Assembly (NCBI RefSeq): GCF_017355785.1
Contig: NZ_JAFEWE010000003.1
Coordinates: forward strand, 186,001 to 250,000
Direction: 5' to 3'
Origin: Desertivirga arenae
GTDB taxonomy: Bacteria > Bacteroidota > Bacteroidia > Sphingobacteriales > Sphingobacteriaceae
Length of the DNA stretch: 64,000 nucleotides
Shown here: positions 1-8,647 of the stretch, one piece after another
How positions within the stretch are numbered: the stretch's first letter is position 1
How the letters are laid out: each line of letters begins with the position of its first letter
Notes under the pieces: generated by a model
What the model was told of the DNA's origin: nothing
Databases searched by the model: none
Seen by the model: the letters and a program-made list of their open reading frames with translations, nothing else
Made by a program: the position numbers and the translations under genes

Positions 1-1045
1 AATTGCCTTCACCCTGCTTATAATTTACAAGCAATTTTTCTTTCTTAGACTTTTTGTCTTTGTAAGTAAGAAGGGTATTCTTTCTTATTGCTTCCTTATC
101 TGTTGGATCAACCCCACCAGTAGCGGCATACTGCCATTGTGATTCTGTTGGTAAACTGAAGTTAAGGGCAGAATTACGTAAAGAATTATTTGTTTTATTA
201 ACTAATAAAGCAGAAGTTTTTGTTCTCCAATTGGAATATGCTCTGGCTTGCATCCAACTTACCCCAACTACCGGATAATGATCAAAAGCTTTTGTTTGAT
301 AGTAGTTTTCAGTCATCAATTCCACCTGAGAGTTAGGAAAATCATTAATCCAAACGTCAGTTTCTGGAACAACACTGATATTTTCTTTTACATATTTATC
401 AGCATTTGGCCCGGCAGCATGGCGGAAAAAGTAGCCATACTTCACCATCTCCTTATTAAGGCTGTTCCTTCCGTTGATTTCGACAACTAGCTTAGCCTCT
501 TGTAATTTCGACTGAATTTCAGCATCGCGATTCTGCCATAAAGGAGTTTTGCTTCCATGAGGTCTAACTTTATCCCAATCGATAGACTTGATTAAGGCAA
601 CAGATGAAGAAGATGTTGATGCTCCTTTACCTTTTTTTGACTTAACTGCCGGTTTAGATTTTTTGGAAGAAATGAAATACTTTTCGTCCTTAAGGATGTC
701 GACAACTGCAATTGAATCTGCCACCCAGTTCACAAATTCGCGATACTGGTAATTTGTAACTTCAGTTGCATCCATAAAAAATGGACTTAAACTCACTTTT
801 CTGTCCCCCTCAGCGGAACTCTTGTAGATAACAGTACCAGCAGGTACATAAACCATTCCCGGAGGAGGAAAAACTGTTTTTCCTCTTGAACTGTAAACCG
901 GTTTAGCTTCATAAAAATCTACAGATTTACAGGAAGTAATCGTCTCTGCGATTAATAATGCCGCCAAAACTGAAATTTTTGAAATTAATTTCGTTCTCGA
1001 CACCCCGTTCCTCTTCGATTTCAACGATAGATCGAACTCATTCAT
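1..1045 (-). CDS. gldK: GldK/GldJ-like gliding and type IX secretion lipoprotein, cut by left edge
   Basis: About 348 residues are visible from an ATG at 1045; the C-terminus lies beyond the window. The N-terminus has a basic and hydrophobic stretch ending at Cys39 (TITSC), a weak but plausible lipobox. This is followed by the PPPGMVYVP entry into a formylglycine-generating-enzyme-like (sulfatase-modifying) domain, as in the GldJ/GldK family. It shares long blocks with the gene at 35355-36773 (for example DATEVTN and QYREFVNWVADSI), so the two are paralogues. GldK is an outer-membrane lipoprotein of the gliding/T9SS machine. If this is the main gldK, gldL, gldM and gldN should lie to the left, just outside the window. 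That is inference. GldJ is the alternative assignment. Confidence 0.8.
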   Translation of the reverse strand, partial: MNEFDLSLKSKRNGVSRTKLISKISVLAALLIAETITSCKSVDFYEAKPVYSSRGKTVFPPPGMVYVPAGTVIYKSSAEGDRKVSLSPFFMDATEVTNYQYREFVNWVADSIAVVDILKDEKYFISSKKSKPAVKSKKGKGASTSSSSVALIKSIDWDKVRPHGSKTPLWQNRDAEIQSKLQEAKLVVEINGRNSLNKEMVKYGYFFRHAAGPNADKYVKENISVVPETDVWINDFPNSQVELMTENYYQTKAFDHYPVVGVSWMQARAYSNWRTKTSALLVNKTNNSLRNSALNFSLPTESQWQYAATGGVDPTDKEAIRKNTLLTYKDKKSKKEKLLVNYKQGEGN

Positions 1046-1396
1046 ACTTTAAAATATACCAAACTTTACTGAAAATTTCCCAAACCCTTTTCTTGCAGAG
1101 AATCTGCCGTGTAAAAGTATTTAATTTATTACAAACTAAAAAAATATCTGTAAATATTAATAATATGGCAATAATAAGATTAAAAAATAGAAAATCGAAA
1201 AAAAGTAACCAATAAAATAACGTTTTTTCAAAAATGCCTATTTACAAAAACAATTCTTTTATTGTCCATCCCCTTGAATTGTGATATTAAAAAAACATAA
1301 GGTTAAAACATGCGCAAAACTATAAAAATACATTTATGTTCAGGTATGTGTTCTATAATTTATTCGAAAGTTTTTTCTACTGCATTTTCGTTGGAA
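1046..1396. other. AT-rich gap upstream of gldK-like gene
   Basis: This 351-base stretch has no convincing gene. It probably holds the promoter of the minus-strand gldK-like gene. One exact match to the Bacteroidetes -7 element TAnnTTTG (TAGTTTTG on the minus strand, 1315-1322) is present, but no TTG sits at the right distance upstream and the leader would be about 260 nt, so I do not call it a promoter. Confidence 0.4.
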
Positions 1397-1954
1397 CTAA
1401 AATGAGATTTTACAACGCTCGTCGGTAAGTAGAATCTTATCCGCTTCACATTGTACCGAGGTAAGAACTTGCTTTACAACTTCCTTGTGCTGAATCTTTA
1501 GTTCCTTCCGGCGTTTCCCCTCAACAAATCGCCTTAACTGTTCTTCGTTTTCAAGTATTAAACCTGGAACTTTTAAAGGTCTATGATCCTCATCGATGGC
1601 AACCATTGTAAAGTAACTTGTATTGGTATGCTTTACTGTATGATTTTTAACGTTCTCAGAAATCACCCTGATACCAACAACCATCGAGCTGGAGCCGACG
1701 TAATTTACAGATGCCATTAGTGTTACTAATTCCCCTACTTCAACAGGTTGCCTAAAATCAACTGTGTCTATAGATGCTGTGACACAGTAGGCAGAAGCAT
1801 GTTTTGTTGCGCATACATAAGCAACTTTATCCATTAGTGAAAGAATGAGTCCTCCGTGGATCTTTCCACCGAAATTAGCATAGGATGGGATCATCAACTC
1901 AGCCAGAACTGTTTCAGAATGTTTAACAGGAAGATAATCAGAGAGAGAATTCAT
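1397..1954 (-). CDS. Acyl-CoA thioesterase, hotdog fold (YciA/BACH type)
   Basis: The 185-residue protein has the hotdog thioesterase layout. NFGGKIHGGLILSLMDKVAY near residues 28-47 is the segment carrying the active-site Asn/Asp region and hotdog helix, followed by the strands with VDFRQPVEVGELV. Enzymes of this type hydrolyse acyl-CoAs to free acid and CoA in the cytoplasm and work as oligomers. The charged tail after about residue 135 is an extension typical of the acyl-CoA hydrolase subgroup rather than of 4-hydroxybenzoyl-CoA thioesterases. It lies 18 bases downstream of the dehydrogenase gene on the same strand, so the two may be co-transcribed. Chain-length preference cannot be told. 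Confidence 0.85.
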   Translation of the reverse strand: MNSLSDYLPVKHSETVLAELMIPSYANFGGKIHGGLILSLMDKVAYVCATKHASAYCVTASIDTVDFRQPVEVGELVTLMASVNYVGSSSMVVGIRVISENVKNHTVKHTNTSYFTMVAIDEDHRPLKVPGLILENEEQLRRFVEGKRRKELKIQHKEVVKQVLTSVQCEADKILLTDERCKISF

Positions 1955-1972
1955 TAATTTAATTATATAAGT

Positions 1973-2920
1973 TTAACTTACTACATTGATAGGTTCATTA
2001 GCAACAAAAGAACGTATATTCCTATAGGTTGTCTCCATTATACGCTCACGCGCCTCCCTACTCATCCAGGCGTTATGAGGTGTTATAAAGCAATTTTTAG
2101 CGCTGAGCAATGGGTTATTTGGTGGAGGTGGCTCTACTGAAAGCACATCTATTCCAGCACCTGCTATTCTATCTGAATTTAGAGCATCTGCCAGGTCTTG
2201 TTCATTTACTAAAGGTCCTCTGGCTGTATTAATGAAGAAGGCATTTCTCTTCATTCTTGAGATAAGATCGCCGTTTACAAATCCTTTGTTATCAGCCTTT
2301 AATGGTAAATGAAGAGAAATAAAATCGCTCTCCGAAAAAAGCTCTTCTAAACCAACGTGTCGGGCATAAGCTGTATCTTTAATTGTTGGGGTGTGATATA
2401 ATACTTCCATCCCAAAAGCCTGTGCTATTTCGGCAACTTTACGCCCTATGTTGCCAAATCCTACCAAACCTAATGTTTTGCCAGCTATTTCAAAAATTGG
2501 GGATAAAGAGTAGCTGAAATCCGCACAGTTACTCCAATCACCTTTATGGACCGACGCTGAATGTAAACCAACCTGAGTTGCAAATTCAAGAATAAACGCA
2601 AAGGTATGTTGAGCTACAGACAAAGAACTATAATCCGGAACATTACATACAATGATACCTCTTTCTGCAGCAGCCTTAGTGTCGATAATATTATATCCGG
2701 TAGCTAGCACACATATAAGCCGTAGCTTTGGAAGCTGGTTCAGGATCTCGCTGGGAAAAGCTACTTTATTTGTAAGAATGATCTCAGCAGAGGAACATCT
2801 GGAAATTATTTCTTCAGGCCCTGTCCTGTCAAAAACCTTTAGATCTCCAAGATTATGTATCTCGTCCCAATTTAAATCCCCAGGGTTAAGGGCAAAGCCA
2901 TCAGTTGCAACAATCTTCAT
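1973..2920 (-). CDS. D-isomer-specific 2-hydroxyacid dehydrogenase (glycerate/hydroxypyruvate reductase-like)
   Basis: NAD-dependent reductase of 2-keto acids such as hydroxypyruvate or glyoxylate. I start it at ATG 2920 (MKIVATDG). The open frame continues to 3031, but that stretch is hydrophobic, does not belong to the family and runs up to the terminator of the next gene. From this start the protein has 315 residues, normal for the family. The Rossmann motif GFGNIG is at 154-159, the catalytic Arg at about 234 (NTARGP), Glu at about 263 (SVEPP) and His at about 282 (TPHNAW). The sequence VPDYSSLSVAQH resembles glycerate dehydrogenases more than phosphoglycerate dehydrogenases. The exact substrate is not determinable. 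Confidence 0.88.
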   Translation of the reverse strand: MKIVATDGFALNPGDLNWDEIHNLGDLKVFDRTGPEEIISRCSSAEIILTNKVAFPSEILNQLPKLRLICVLATGYNIIDTKAAAERGIIVCNVPDYSSLSVAQHTFAFILEFATQVGLHSASVHKGDWSNCADFSYSLSPIFEIAGKTLGLVGFGNIGRKVAEIAQAFGMEVLYHTPTIKDTAYARHVGLEELFSESDFISLHLPLKADNKGFVNGDLISRMKRNAFFINTARGPLVNEQDLADALNSDRIAGAGIDVLSVEPPPPNNPLLSAKNCFITPHNAWMSREARERIMETTYRNIRSFVANEPINVVS

Positions 2921-3029
2921 AAAGAGTAGGAATTGCAGCAAAGCTATTAATCTTTCTTCAACTTCATATGACAAAAGTTGTAAAGCCGTGATCAGTAGCA
3001 GGAGAAATGTTAGATTAAAAATACCGAGC

Positions 3030-3058
3030 ACAAAAAAACCCGCGGCAGCGGGTTTAAA
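3030..3058 (-). terminator. Rho-independent terminator of the NTF2-like gene
   Basis: A short GC stem (AACCCGC / GCGGGTT, loop GGCA) lies 20 bases after the stop of the 3078-3518 gene. In minus-strand direction it is followed by a run of seven T. It also argues against starting the downstream dehydrogenase at 3031. Confidence 0.85.
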
Positions 3059-3077
3059 TTTACTATAATAAAGGTCA

Positions 3078-3518
3078 TTAGGATGCTGCCGGAGGTCTGA
3101 CAGCTTGCCTTGCTAACAGTTTCCATTTTCCATGCTCCTTAGCGAAAACAAGCAGGATTGATAGATTAACGCTACCAGGCTTGCCACTATCATTAGTTTG
3201 TGCATTCAATTTGTGACGTACAATAGCAGTCTTGCCCGAAATTTTAATAGTTTGTTCGGTAAGGTCTATAGTCACAAAATCAGATTTTCCGCTTGAAATT
3301 GCCTCTACGAATGCTGTTTTATCCTCTACCTTACCACCCGAATGTCCGTAACTTAGATATTCTGAAGCTATAGCCTCCAGGTCTTCCTTTTTTCCATCAA
3401 CCATCGCCTTTTTTAGCTGCTCCACAGCAGATGCCACCTGCTTTTCTGCTTTTGTTTGTGCTTTTGCATTTAACACTAAAAGGCTCAACATTAGAACCGA
3501 ATAAAAAAGTTTTTTCAT
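3078..3518 (-). CDS. Secreted NTF2-like (SnoaL/DUF4440) protein
   Basis: A 146-residue protein with a clean Sec signal peptide (KK start, hydrophobic core, cleavage probably after NAKA). It then has one cystatin-like NTF2 fold: a helix with AEKQVASAVEQLKKAMVDG, followed by strands ending in the typical KEHGKWKLLARQAVR. Proteins of the DUF4440 family are small periplasmic or exported proteins of mostly unknown function. Related folds bind small hydrophobic ligands or act as isomerases, but no catalytic residue can be assigned here. It forms a single-gene unit with its own terminator. Confidence 0.8.
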   Translation of the reverse strand: MKKLFYSVLMLSLLVLNAKAQTKAEKQVASAVEQLKKAMVDGKKEDLEAIASEYLSYGHSGGKVEDKTAFVEAISSGKSDFVTIDLTEQTIKISGKTAIVRHKLNAQTNDSGKPGSVNLSILLVFAKEHGKWKLLARQAVRPPAAS

Positions 3519-3729
3519 TTCTTTTAAAACTAATTGGTTTCTTTCCGTAAACAGGAATAATTCTTTTGGCTAAGGTATTAATAACACAGCAAAATAGAAA
3601 TGCTTTAAAACTGATAATTCTAAAGCAGAATTATTCAGGAAGGTAAAGTTTAAACTATATTAGCAGACCTTATTCGATAAGATTTAGAAAATATTAAGAA
3701 CCACCATTTAATCGAACTACGAAATTTTA

Positions 3730-4539
3730 ATGAGGCCTGTCTCCATCCCCGCTTACGTTCTAAAATATTGGAACGCAAATAAAAACTCCTCTCAAGTATT
3801 TGAAGAAACGAGAAACGCTTACACTCGACTTAATAAAGGCATTGAGCCCGAAGTATCAATTGTAATGCCTGCATATAACGAAGAGGATAATATTGTTCAA
3901 ACCCTTGCCTCTCTTTGTAACAATAAGACAACAAGGGCGGTTGAAATTATCGTAGTTAATAATAATTCTAAAGACAAAACAGAGGAATTAGTTAAAAAAT
4001 GCGGCGTTAATTGTGTGCTTCAATCGGTTCAAGGCATCACCCCTGCCAGGAACATGGGCCTCTCTGTAGCAAAAGGAAAATATATTTTAAATGCAGACGC
4101 GGATACAATATATCCTGAAGATTGGATCGAAGAGATGGTCAAGCCACTTGATAATAGCAATGTTGCTGCTGTATATGGTCGTTTCTCTTTTATTCCTATT
4201 GGAAGTACCGGGCGAATGACCTATTTTTTCTATGAATATTTTGCTGATCTTACCCGGAAACTAAACAAATACGTTAAGGATGAAGCCGTAAATGTTTATG
4301 GTTTCAATTCGGGTTTCCGAAGATTGCAAGGATTAGAGGTAGACAGCTTTAATCATCCTCCTGGCACTAATGAAGACGGATGGATGGCTTTGAAACTCCG
4401 GAATAGGGGATTTGGAAAACTTTATTATGTAAATAACATTAAGGCTTTAGTATGGACTACTGACCGGCGGATTCAAATAGACGGAGGTCTTTGGAAAGGA
4501 ACTGTTAAACGACTTAAGCGGGTAGTATTAAGAAACTAA
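3730..4539 (+). CDS. Family 2 glycosyltransferase
   Basis: The 269-residue protein has a GT-A fold glycosyltransferase domain from about residue 40: VSIVMPAYNEEDNIVQTL, then VNNNSKD, then the DxD-type motif NADADT near residue 120 that binds the nucleotide-sugar and metal. GTNEDGWMALKL carries the likely catalytic acidic residue. There are no clear membrane spans, so it is probably cytoplasmic or peripheral. The sugar donor and acceptor cannot be read from sequence. It sits 11 bases before the nicotinamidase gene on the same strand and may share its transcript, without an obvious functional link. Confidence 0.85.
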   Translation: MRPVSIPAYVLKYWNANKNSSQVFEETRNAYTRLNKGIEPEVSIVMPAYNEEDNIVQTLASLCNNKTTRAVEIIVVNNNSKDKTEELVKKCGVNCVLQSVQGITPARNMGLSVAKGKYILNADADTIYPEDWIEEMVKPLDNSNVAAVYGRFSFIPIGSTGRMTYFFYEYFADLTRKLNKYVKDEAVNVYGFNSGFRRLQGLEVDSFNHPPGTNEDGWMALKLRNRGFGKLYYVNNIKALVWTTDRRIQIDGGLWKGTVKRLKRVVLRN

Positions 4540-4550
4540 ACTATATACCT

Positions 4551-5156
4551 ATGAAGGCTCTCCTGATCATCGACGTTCAAAATGATTTTCTTCCCGGGGG
4601 AGCACTTGCTGTTCCTTTTGGCAACGAAATTATTCCGATTATCAATAGTATTCAGGACAAATTTGATCTCGTAGTTGCTACTCAGGACTGGCATCCTTTG
4701 AATCATAAAAGTTTCGCCTCTAATCATGATCAAAAAACACCTTTTGACGTGATAGAGCTTAATGGAATACAACAAGAGTTATGGCCAGACCACTGTATTC
4801 AAACTACTTTTGGAGCCCAGCTTTCCTCTGAAATGGATTGGAGAAGATCAGAAGCAATTATTCGAAAAGGTACCAATCCTGACATAGATAGTTACAGCGC
4901 TTTCTATGATAACGGACACCTTAAGCCTACAGGTTTAACAGGCTTGCTTAGAAATAGAAGTGTAACGGAGGTTTATGTTGCAGGTTTAGCTGCCGACTAC
5001 TGCGTTTACTTTACTGCTCTTGATGCAATTACAGAAGGTTTTCGTACGTATTATATTCAAGATGCTACCAGGGCAATTAATCAACAAGGCTTTGAAAAGG
5101 CAAAGAAGCAGTTAAGTGATCAAGGATGTGAAGTTATTAACAGTATTGATCTTTAA
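4551..5156 (+). CDS. pncA: Nicotinamidase (pyrazinamidase)
   Basis: Converts nicotinamide to nicotinate and ammonia in NAD salvage. The protein has 201 residues, as usual for bacterial PncA. The catalytic triad is visible: Asp8 (IIDVQNDF), Lys106 (IRKGT) and Cys151 (AADYC). Metal ligands fit Asp46 and His48 in QDWHP and His81 in PDHC. Isochorismatase fold, cytoplasmic. It ends convergently with the M23 peptidase gene, with 18 bases between the stop codons. Confidence 0.95.
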   Translation: MKALLIIDVQNDFLPGGALAVPFGNEIIPIINSIQDKFDLVVATQDWHPLNHKSFASNHDQKTPFDVIELNGIQQELWPDHCIQTTFGAQLSSEMDWRRSEAIIRKGTNPDIDSYSAFYDNGHLKPTGLTGLLRNRSVTEVYVAGLAADYCVYFTALDAITEGFRTYYIQDATRAINQQGFEKAKKQLSDQGCEVINSIDL

Positions 5157-5174
5157 GCTATTACAGTGTGTTAA

Positions 5175-6068
5175 CTACGGCTTCCTACTTAGTACGCTGA
5201 ATAATGAATTCTGTTTTTGCTCCCAGTTAAAACTTATTGCCTTATTCTTATCTGTATCGATAGTTGGTTGAATAATTTCGAAATGCAAGTGGGGACCATT
5301 TGAAAATCCAGTGTTTCCTGAATATCCAATTATCTGCCCCTTTTTAACTAGTTGCCCTTCTTTTACTACAGATCCATCTTTGTTCAAATGGATATAATTA
5401 GCTATAGTTCCATCAGCATGATATATCGAAATAAAATTGGCCTCATCAATAAACTCTTTACCAGGACCGCCAATACCTGAATCTGTCTTTACTGAAGCAA
5501 CTATCCCATCGCGTGCTGCCGTAATTGGAGTACCTATAGGCATAACGAAATCATAAGCGAACAAATCCTGATGACTAAATACTCCACCGGGGCCCTGAGA
5601 AATTTTATAAGATCTTTCTTTTGCATAAGGTAAAGCATACAAATAACCCTGGTCTGGTCTTTTATTTACGTCGCCTAATACTACTTTCCAGCGGTAGTAG
5701 CACTGATATTCCCTGGTGGGATCTTTACGTTTGAAAACGCTTAAATTAAAACCGACGGCCTTTGCTGGAACAACAGCGAATATTTCGCGTTTAAGAGGAG
5801 CCTGGAGATTTTCAAGTTCTACAGATAATTTAATTGTGACGGGTACTTCAAAGTCATTGTCAAATTTTAATAGCAATGAGTCTGCCCCAGCTTCTTTCAT
5901 GTAAATCTTGGTACGTTCCTTTATTTTATAGGGGGACGCATTAACAAAAACGCCAAAAAAGAAGAATTGGAATACAAGACAAATTAAAGTCTTTACACTT
6001 ACACCATAATTTCCAAATGAATTCCCCTCATTGGAAAGCTTAACTTTTTTCACTCTAAAACTCACCAA
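5175..6068 (-). CDS. Exported M23 (LytM-type) metallopeptidase
   Basis: Zinc endopeptidase of the peptidoglycan-cleaving or regulatory M23 family. After a basic N-terminus and a hydrophobic segment (about residues 25-44) comes a roughly 100-residue beta-rich domain, then the LytM domain from about 160. Zinc ligands are His166 (FSHQDLFAYDF), Asp173 and His262 in the motif GPHLHFE; His260 and His227 complete the active site, so it looks active. The frame opens at TTG 6068 and the next codon is GTG; no ATG is near, so the exact start is uncertain. Shape and signal point to the periplasm. Confidence 0.85.
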   Translation of the reverse strand: MVSFRVKKVKLSNEGNSFGNYGVSVKTLICLVFQFFFFGVFVNASPYKIKERTKIYMKEAGADSLLLKFDNDFEVPVTIKLSVELENLQAPLKREIFAVVPAKAVGFNLSVFKRKDPTREYQCYYRWKVVLGDVNKRPDQGYLYALPYAKERSYKISQGPGGVFSHQDLFAYDFVMPIGTPITAARDGIVASVKTDSGIGGPGKEFIDEANFISIYHADGTIANYIHLNKDGSVVKEGQLVKKGQIIGYSGNTGFSNGPHLHFEIIQPTIDTDKNKAISFNWEQKQNSLFSVLSRKP

Positions 6069-6270
6069 TTAATTAAACGTACTGCAGAAGCGAAAGATAC
6101 ATTTTTTTTGATTTTTCACCACCAAATTTTAGACGGGTAATTAACTCATTTCCAGCTCACAGTAATACTGTTTATTCATTTCTGCAATCATAAGGTACTG
6201 GAACATTATTTGCAGCAGTAAGATCAATGAAAACATGAAACTAAAAACTTAACATCTAACATCAAAACCT

Positions 6271-7644
6271 ATGAAAACATTAAAAAATCTAACGTTAGCA
6301 ATCTTAGCTGCTGGAACGTTGGCTGCTTGTTCAACAACACGAACCGGAACCGGATCTGGCGGTTCTTCTGGAACTACCGGAACAGGAACAGACAGTGCGT
6401 CAACAGGAACAAGCGGTACATCGGGGACTGGATCTGGTGGTTCAACAACTAGTAGTACTGGCACAACGGGTGTTGACAATAGTATCTCTGGCTCCACTAA
6501 TCCAGGTAGTTCCTTAGGAAATTATTCTAACAATTCGGGAGTATCAGGTACCTCAACAACATCAACGGTAAATTCCTCGGGCTCGGTTACATCAACCGGC
6601 AATACTAACGGAACGATGACCGGAGCAACAGGAGTTTCGGGTACTCAGGGAGCCGGAGCAGGAAGTTCAAGCACCTTATCAGGGAGTGGTACTAATTCAA
6701 TCAGTGGAAACGGTATTTCTACTGACAAATCCTTAAGCAACCGTAACAGTAGTAGCCCCTCTACTTACGGAAGCAATATCGGTAACGGAATTACTTCTAG
6801 CTACGGAACAAACAAAACCTTAGGATCCACTAAAAATACTTCTTGGAATTCATCTGCAGCGGACACAACTTCAGCCAGCAGTTTTATTTCAACTGCAGCA
6901 CAATCTGGAATGAAAGAAATAGAGCTTAGCCGTCTTGCTCAAACCAAAGCAACCAATCCTGAGGTCAGGTCGTTCGCAATGATGATGGTAAAAGATCACT
7001 CTATGCACCACCAACAATTAGCATCACTAGCCAGAACAAAAGGAGTATCAGTTTCGGGAGGAATGACAGCAGTTGGAGCAGGGTCAAACAATATGGGAAG
7101 TATGTCAGGATCCGGAACGCTTAGTGGTCAGAAAACAGGGGTTTCTAGTGGTAGTTTAAATACAAACGGTAGCACTACCGGCAGTATTTCAGGAACAACA
7201 GGGAATCAGGGCTCAGGAAGTACAGTAAACATAACAACAGGTTCAGGTATTACAGGTAGTCAAACTCCTGGAAATACAAGTTCAAGTACCAGCAATACTG
7301 GTAATACCAATACTACTAATAACTCTGTTAACAACATGGGAACAACGGGTAATAACATGGAAACCTCCGGGGTTCATGACATGAGCACTCAGGGTGCAGT
7401 TGGTTCAACAGTTAGCAGTAATTATTCAGCAGATGCAAACGGCCTTCAGAACCTTTCAGGGAATGAGTTCGACAGAAAATACATGCAGATGATGGTTCAG
7501 GATCATGAGCAAGCTGTTAGCTTGTTTACCAGTGCTTCCCAGTCGCGCGACCCGCAGGTTAAAGCATTCGCAATTAAAAGCCTACCAAAATTAAGAGCAC
7601 ATCTTTATGATGCCAGGCAAATAAGTAACAGATTGACTATGTAG
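6271..7644 (+). CDS. DUF4142 lipoprotein with a large Ser/Thr/Gly-rich insert
   Basis: 457 residues. A lipoprotein signal ends at LAACS (Cys20). Residues about 22-195 are a low-complexity Ser/Thr/Gly/Asn tract. Residues about 200-258 match the first half of a DUF4142 ferritin-like helical bundle (ELSRLAQTKATNPEVRSFA, KDHSMHH). Residues about 390-455 match the second half (NEFDRKYMQMMVQDHEQAV, DPQVKAFA, LPKLRAHL). Between the halves lies a second low-complexity tract of about 130 residues, where ordinary DUF4142 proteins have a short linker. The domain is often found in exported stress-related proteins, but its activity is unknown. Conserved His and Asp in the helices could bind metal, which is inference. 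Single-gene unit with a terminator. Confidence 0.85.
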   Translation: MKTLKNLTLAILAAGTLAACSTTRTGTGSGGSSGTTGTGTDSASTGTSGTSGTGSGGSTTSSTGTTGVDNSISGSTNPGSSLGNYSNNSGVSGTSTTSTVNSSGSVTSTGNTNGTMTGATGVSGTQGAGAGSSSTLSGSGTNSISGNGISTDKSLSNRNSSSPSTYGSNIGNGITSSYGTNKTLGSTKNTSWNSSAADTTSASSFISTAAQSGMKEIELSRLAQTKATNPEVRSFAMMMVKDHSMHHQQLASLARTKGVSVSGGMTAVGAGSNNMGSMSGSGTLSGQKTGVSSGSLNTNGSTTGSISGTTGNQGSGSTVNITTGSGITGSQTPGNTSSSTSNTGNTNTTNNSVNNMGTTGNNMETSGVHDMSTQGAVGSTVSSNYSADANGLQNLSGNEFDRKYMQMMVQDHEQAVSLFTSASQSRDPQVKAFAIKSLPKLRAHLYDARQISNRLTM

Positions 7645-7666
7645 AACATGTTTTCTGTTTTAGAAG

Positions 7667-7694
7667 CGGCTGGAATTATATTCCGGCCGTTTTT
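7667..7694 (+). terminator. Rho-independent terminator after DUF4142 gene
   Basis: Nine-pair stem CGGCTGGAA / TTCCGGCCG with one G-U pair and a five-base loop, followed by five T, 23 bases after the stop codon. Confidence 0.85.
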
Positions 7695-7843
7695 GTTATA
7701 AGCTTTCTTACTCAACCTAATTCCCCTGTAAATTATGCGTTTTTGAATCACCGACAACATTTAGAGTGTTACGTGGTTTAATGTGCAGTATTTCAGTTAG
7801 CGATCTCTGCAATACAACCCTTAAGATTCTTTCAAGCGCATTA

Positions 7844-8638
7844 ATGGAAAAAAACACTTCTAGTAAAACAAACGGTCCGGGAAAGATAAGCCGCATGTTT
7901 TTAACGTTATATGATGTAGGTGCATTTGTGACCCGCTTCTTTAAAGAAGCTTTTCTCCCACCCTACGAGATAAAAGAGCTCGTTAATCAATGCTATAATA
8001 TCGGGTATCAGTCCTTAATACTTATATCTACCACTGGTTTTATAACAGGTGTTGTCTTCACTAAACAATCCAGACCGTCCCTGGCTGAATTTGGAGCTAC
8101 ATCATGGCTTCCCTCCCTCGTGGCCATTGCATTATTACGAACTTTAGCTCCCCTTCTTACTGCCCTTATAGCGGCAGGTAAGGTGGGTTCAAGCATCGGT
8201 GCAGAACTTGGGTCTATGCGTGTTACCGAACAGATCGATGCCATGGAGGTGTCCGCAACTAATCCCTTTAAATTTTTAGTTTCTACCCGAGTTATGGCAA
8301 CTACTATAACCATTCCCATATTATCCTTCTATACAGCTTTAGTAGGAATGCTTGGAGCATTGCTGAATGTCTCGCTTAGTGAAGGTACAAGTGCGAAGGC
8401 CTTTTTCTTATCAGCCCTTGAATCCATAACCTTTCTTGATATAACAGCCTCCACTATCCGATCCATAATCTATGGCTTTACAATAGGTATTGTTGGATGT
8501 TATCAGGGCTATAACTCTTCAAAGGGTACTGAAGGTGTGGGTAAAGCCGCCAACTCCGCAGTTGTTATTGGAATGTTTTTAGTTTTTCTTGAAGAAGTAA
8601 TAACGGTCCAATTCTTTTCATTATTCAGAACGGTATAA
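7844..8638 (+). CDS. mlaE: MlaE-family ABC transporter permease
   Basis: Inner-membrane permease of the MCE/Mla phospholipid transport system between inner and outer membranes. Five to six membrane segments are visible, with the conserved MlaE core around TGFITGVVFTKQSRPSLAEF, AGKVGSSIGAELGSMRVTEQ (the coupling region) and EQIDAMEVSA. I place the start at ATG 7844 (MEKNTSSK), about 17 residues before the conserved ISRMFLTLYDVG. An in-frame ATG at 7766 would add 26 residues that do not look like the family. It is first in the operon mlaE-mlaF-mlaD (9-base and 3-base gaps). No mlaC or mlaB is adjacent. Confidence 0.92.
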   Translation: MEKNTSSKTNGPGKISRMFLTLYDVGAFVTRFFKEAFLPPYEIKELVNQCYNIGYQSLILISTTGFITGVVFTKQSRPSLAEFGATSWLPSLVAIALLRTLAPLLTALIAAGKVGSSIGAELGSMRVTEQIDAMEVSATNPFKFLVSTRVMATTITIPILSFYTALVGMLGALLNVSLSEGTSAKAFFLSALESITFLDITASTIRSIIYGFTIGIVGCYQGYNSSKGTEGVGKAANSAVVIGMFLVFLEEVITVQFFSLFRTV

Positions 8639-8647
8639 AGGGGAATC

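Noticed and set aside
2921-3031. Hydrophobic N-terminal extension of the 2-hydroxyacid dehydrogenase
   Set aside because: It reaches the terminator of the upstream gene and is not part of the family; MKIVATDG at 2920 fits.
6249-6497. Pro/Val-rich minus-strand frame opposite the DUF4142 gene
   Set aside because: It is the complement of the Ser/Thr/Gly low-complexity coding tract.
8008-8319. Minus-strand frame of 103 codons inside mlaE
   Set aside because: Shadow of a strongly conserved gene on the other strand.
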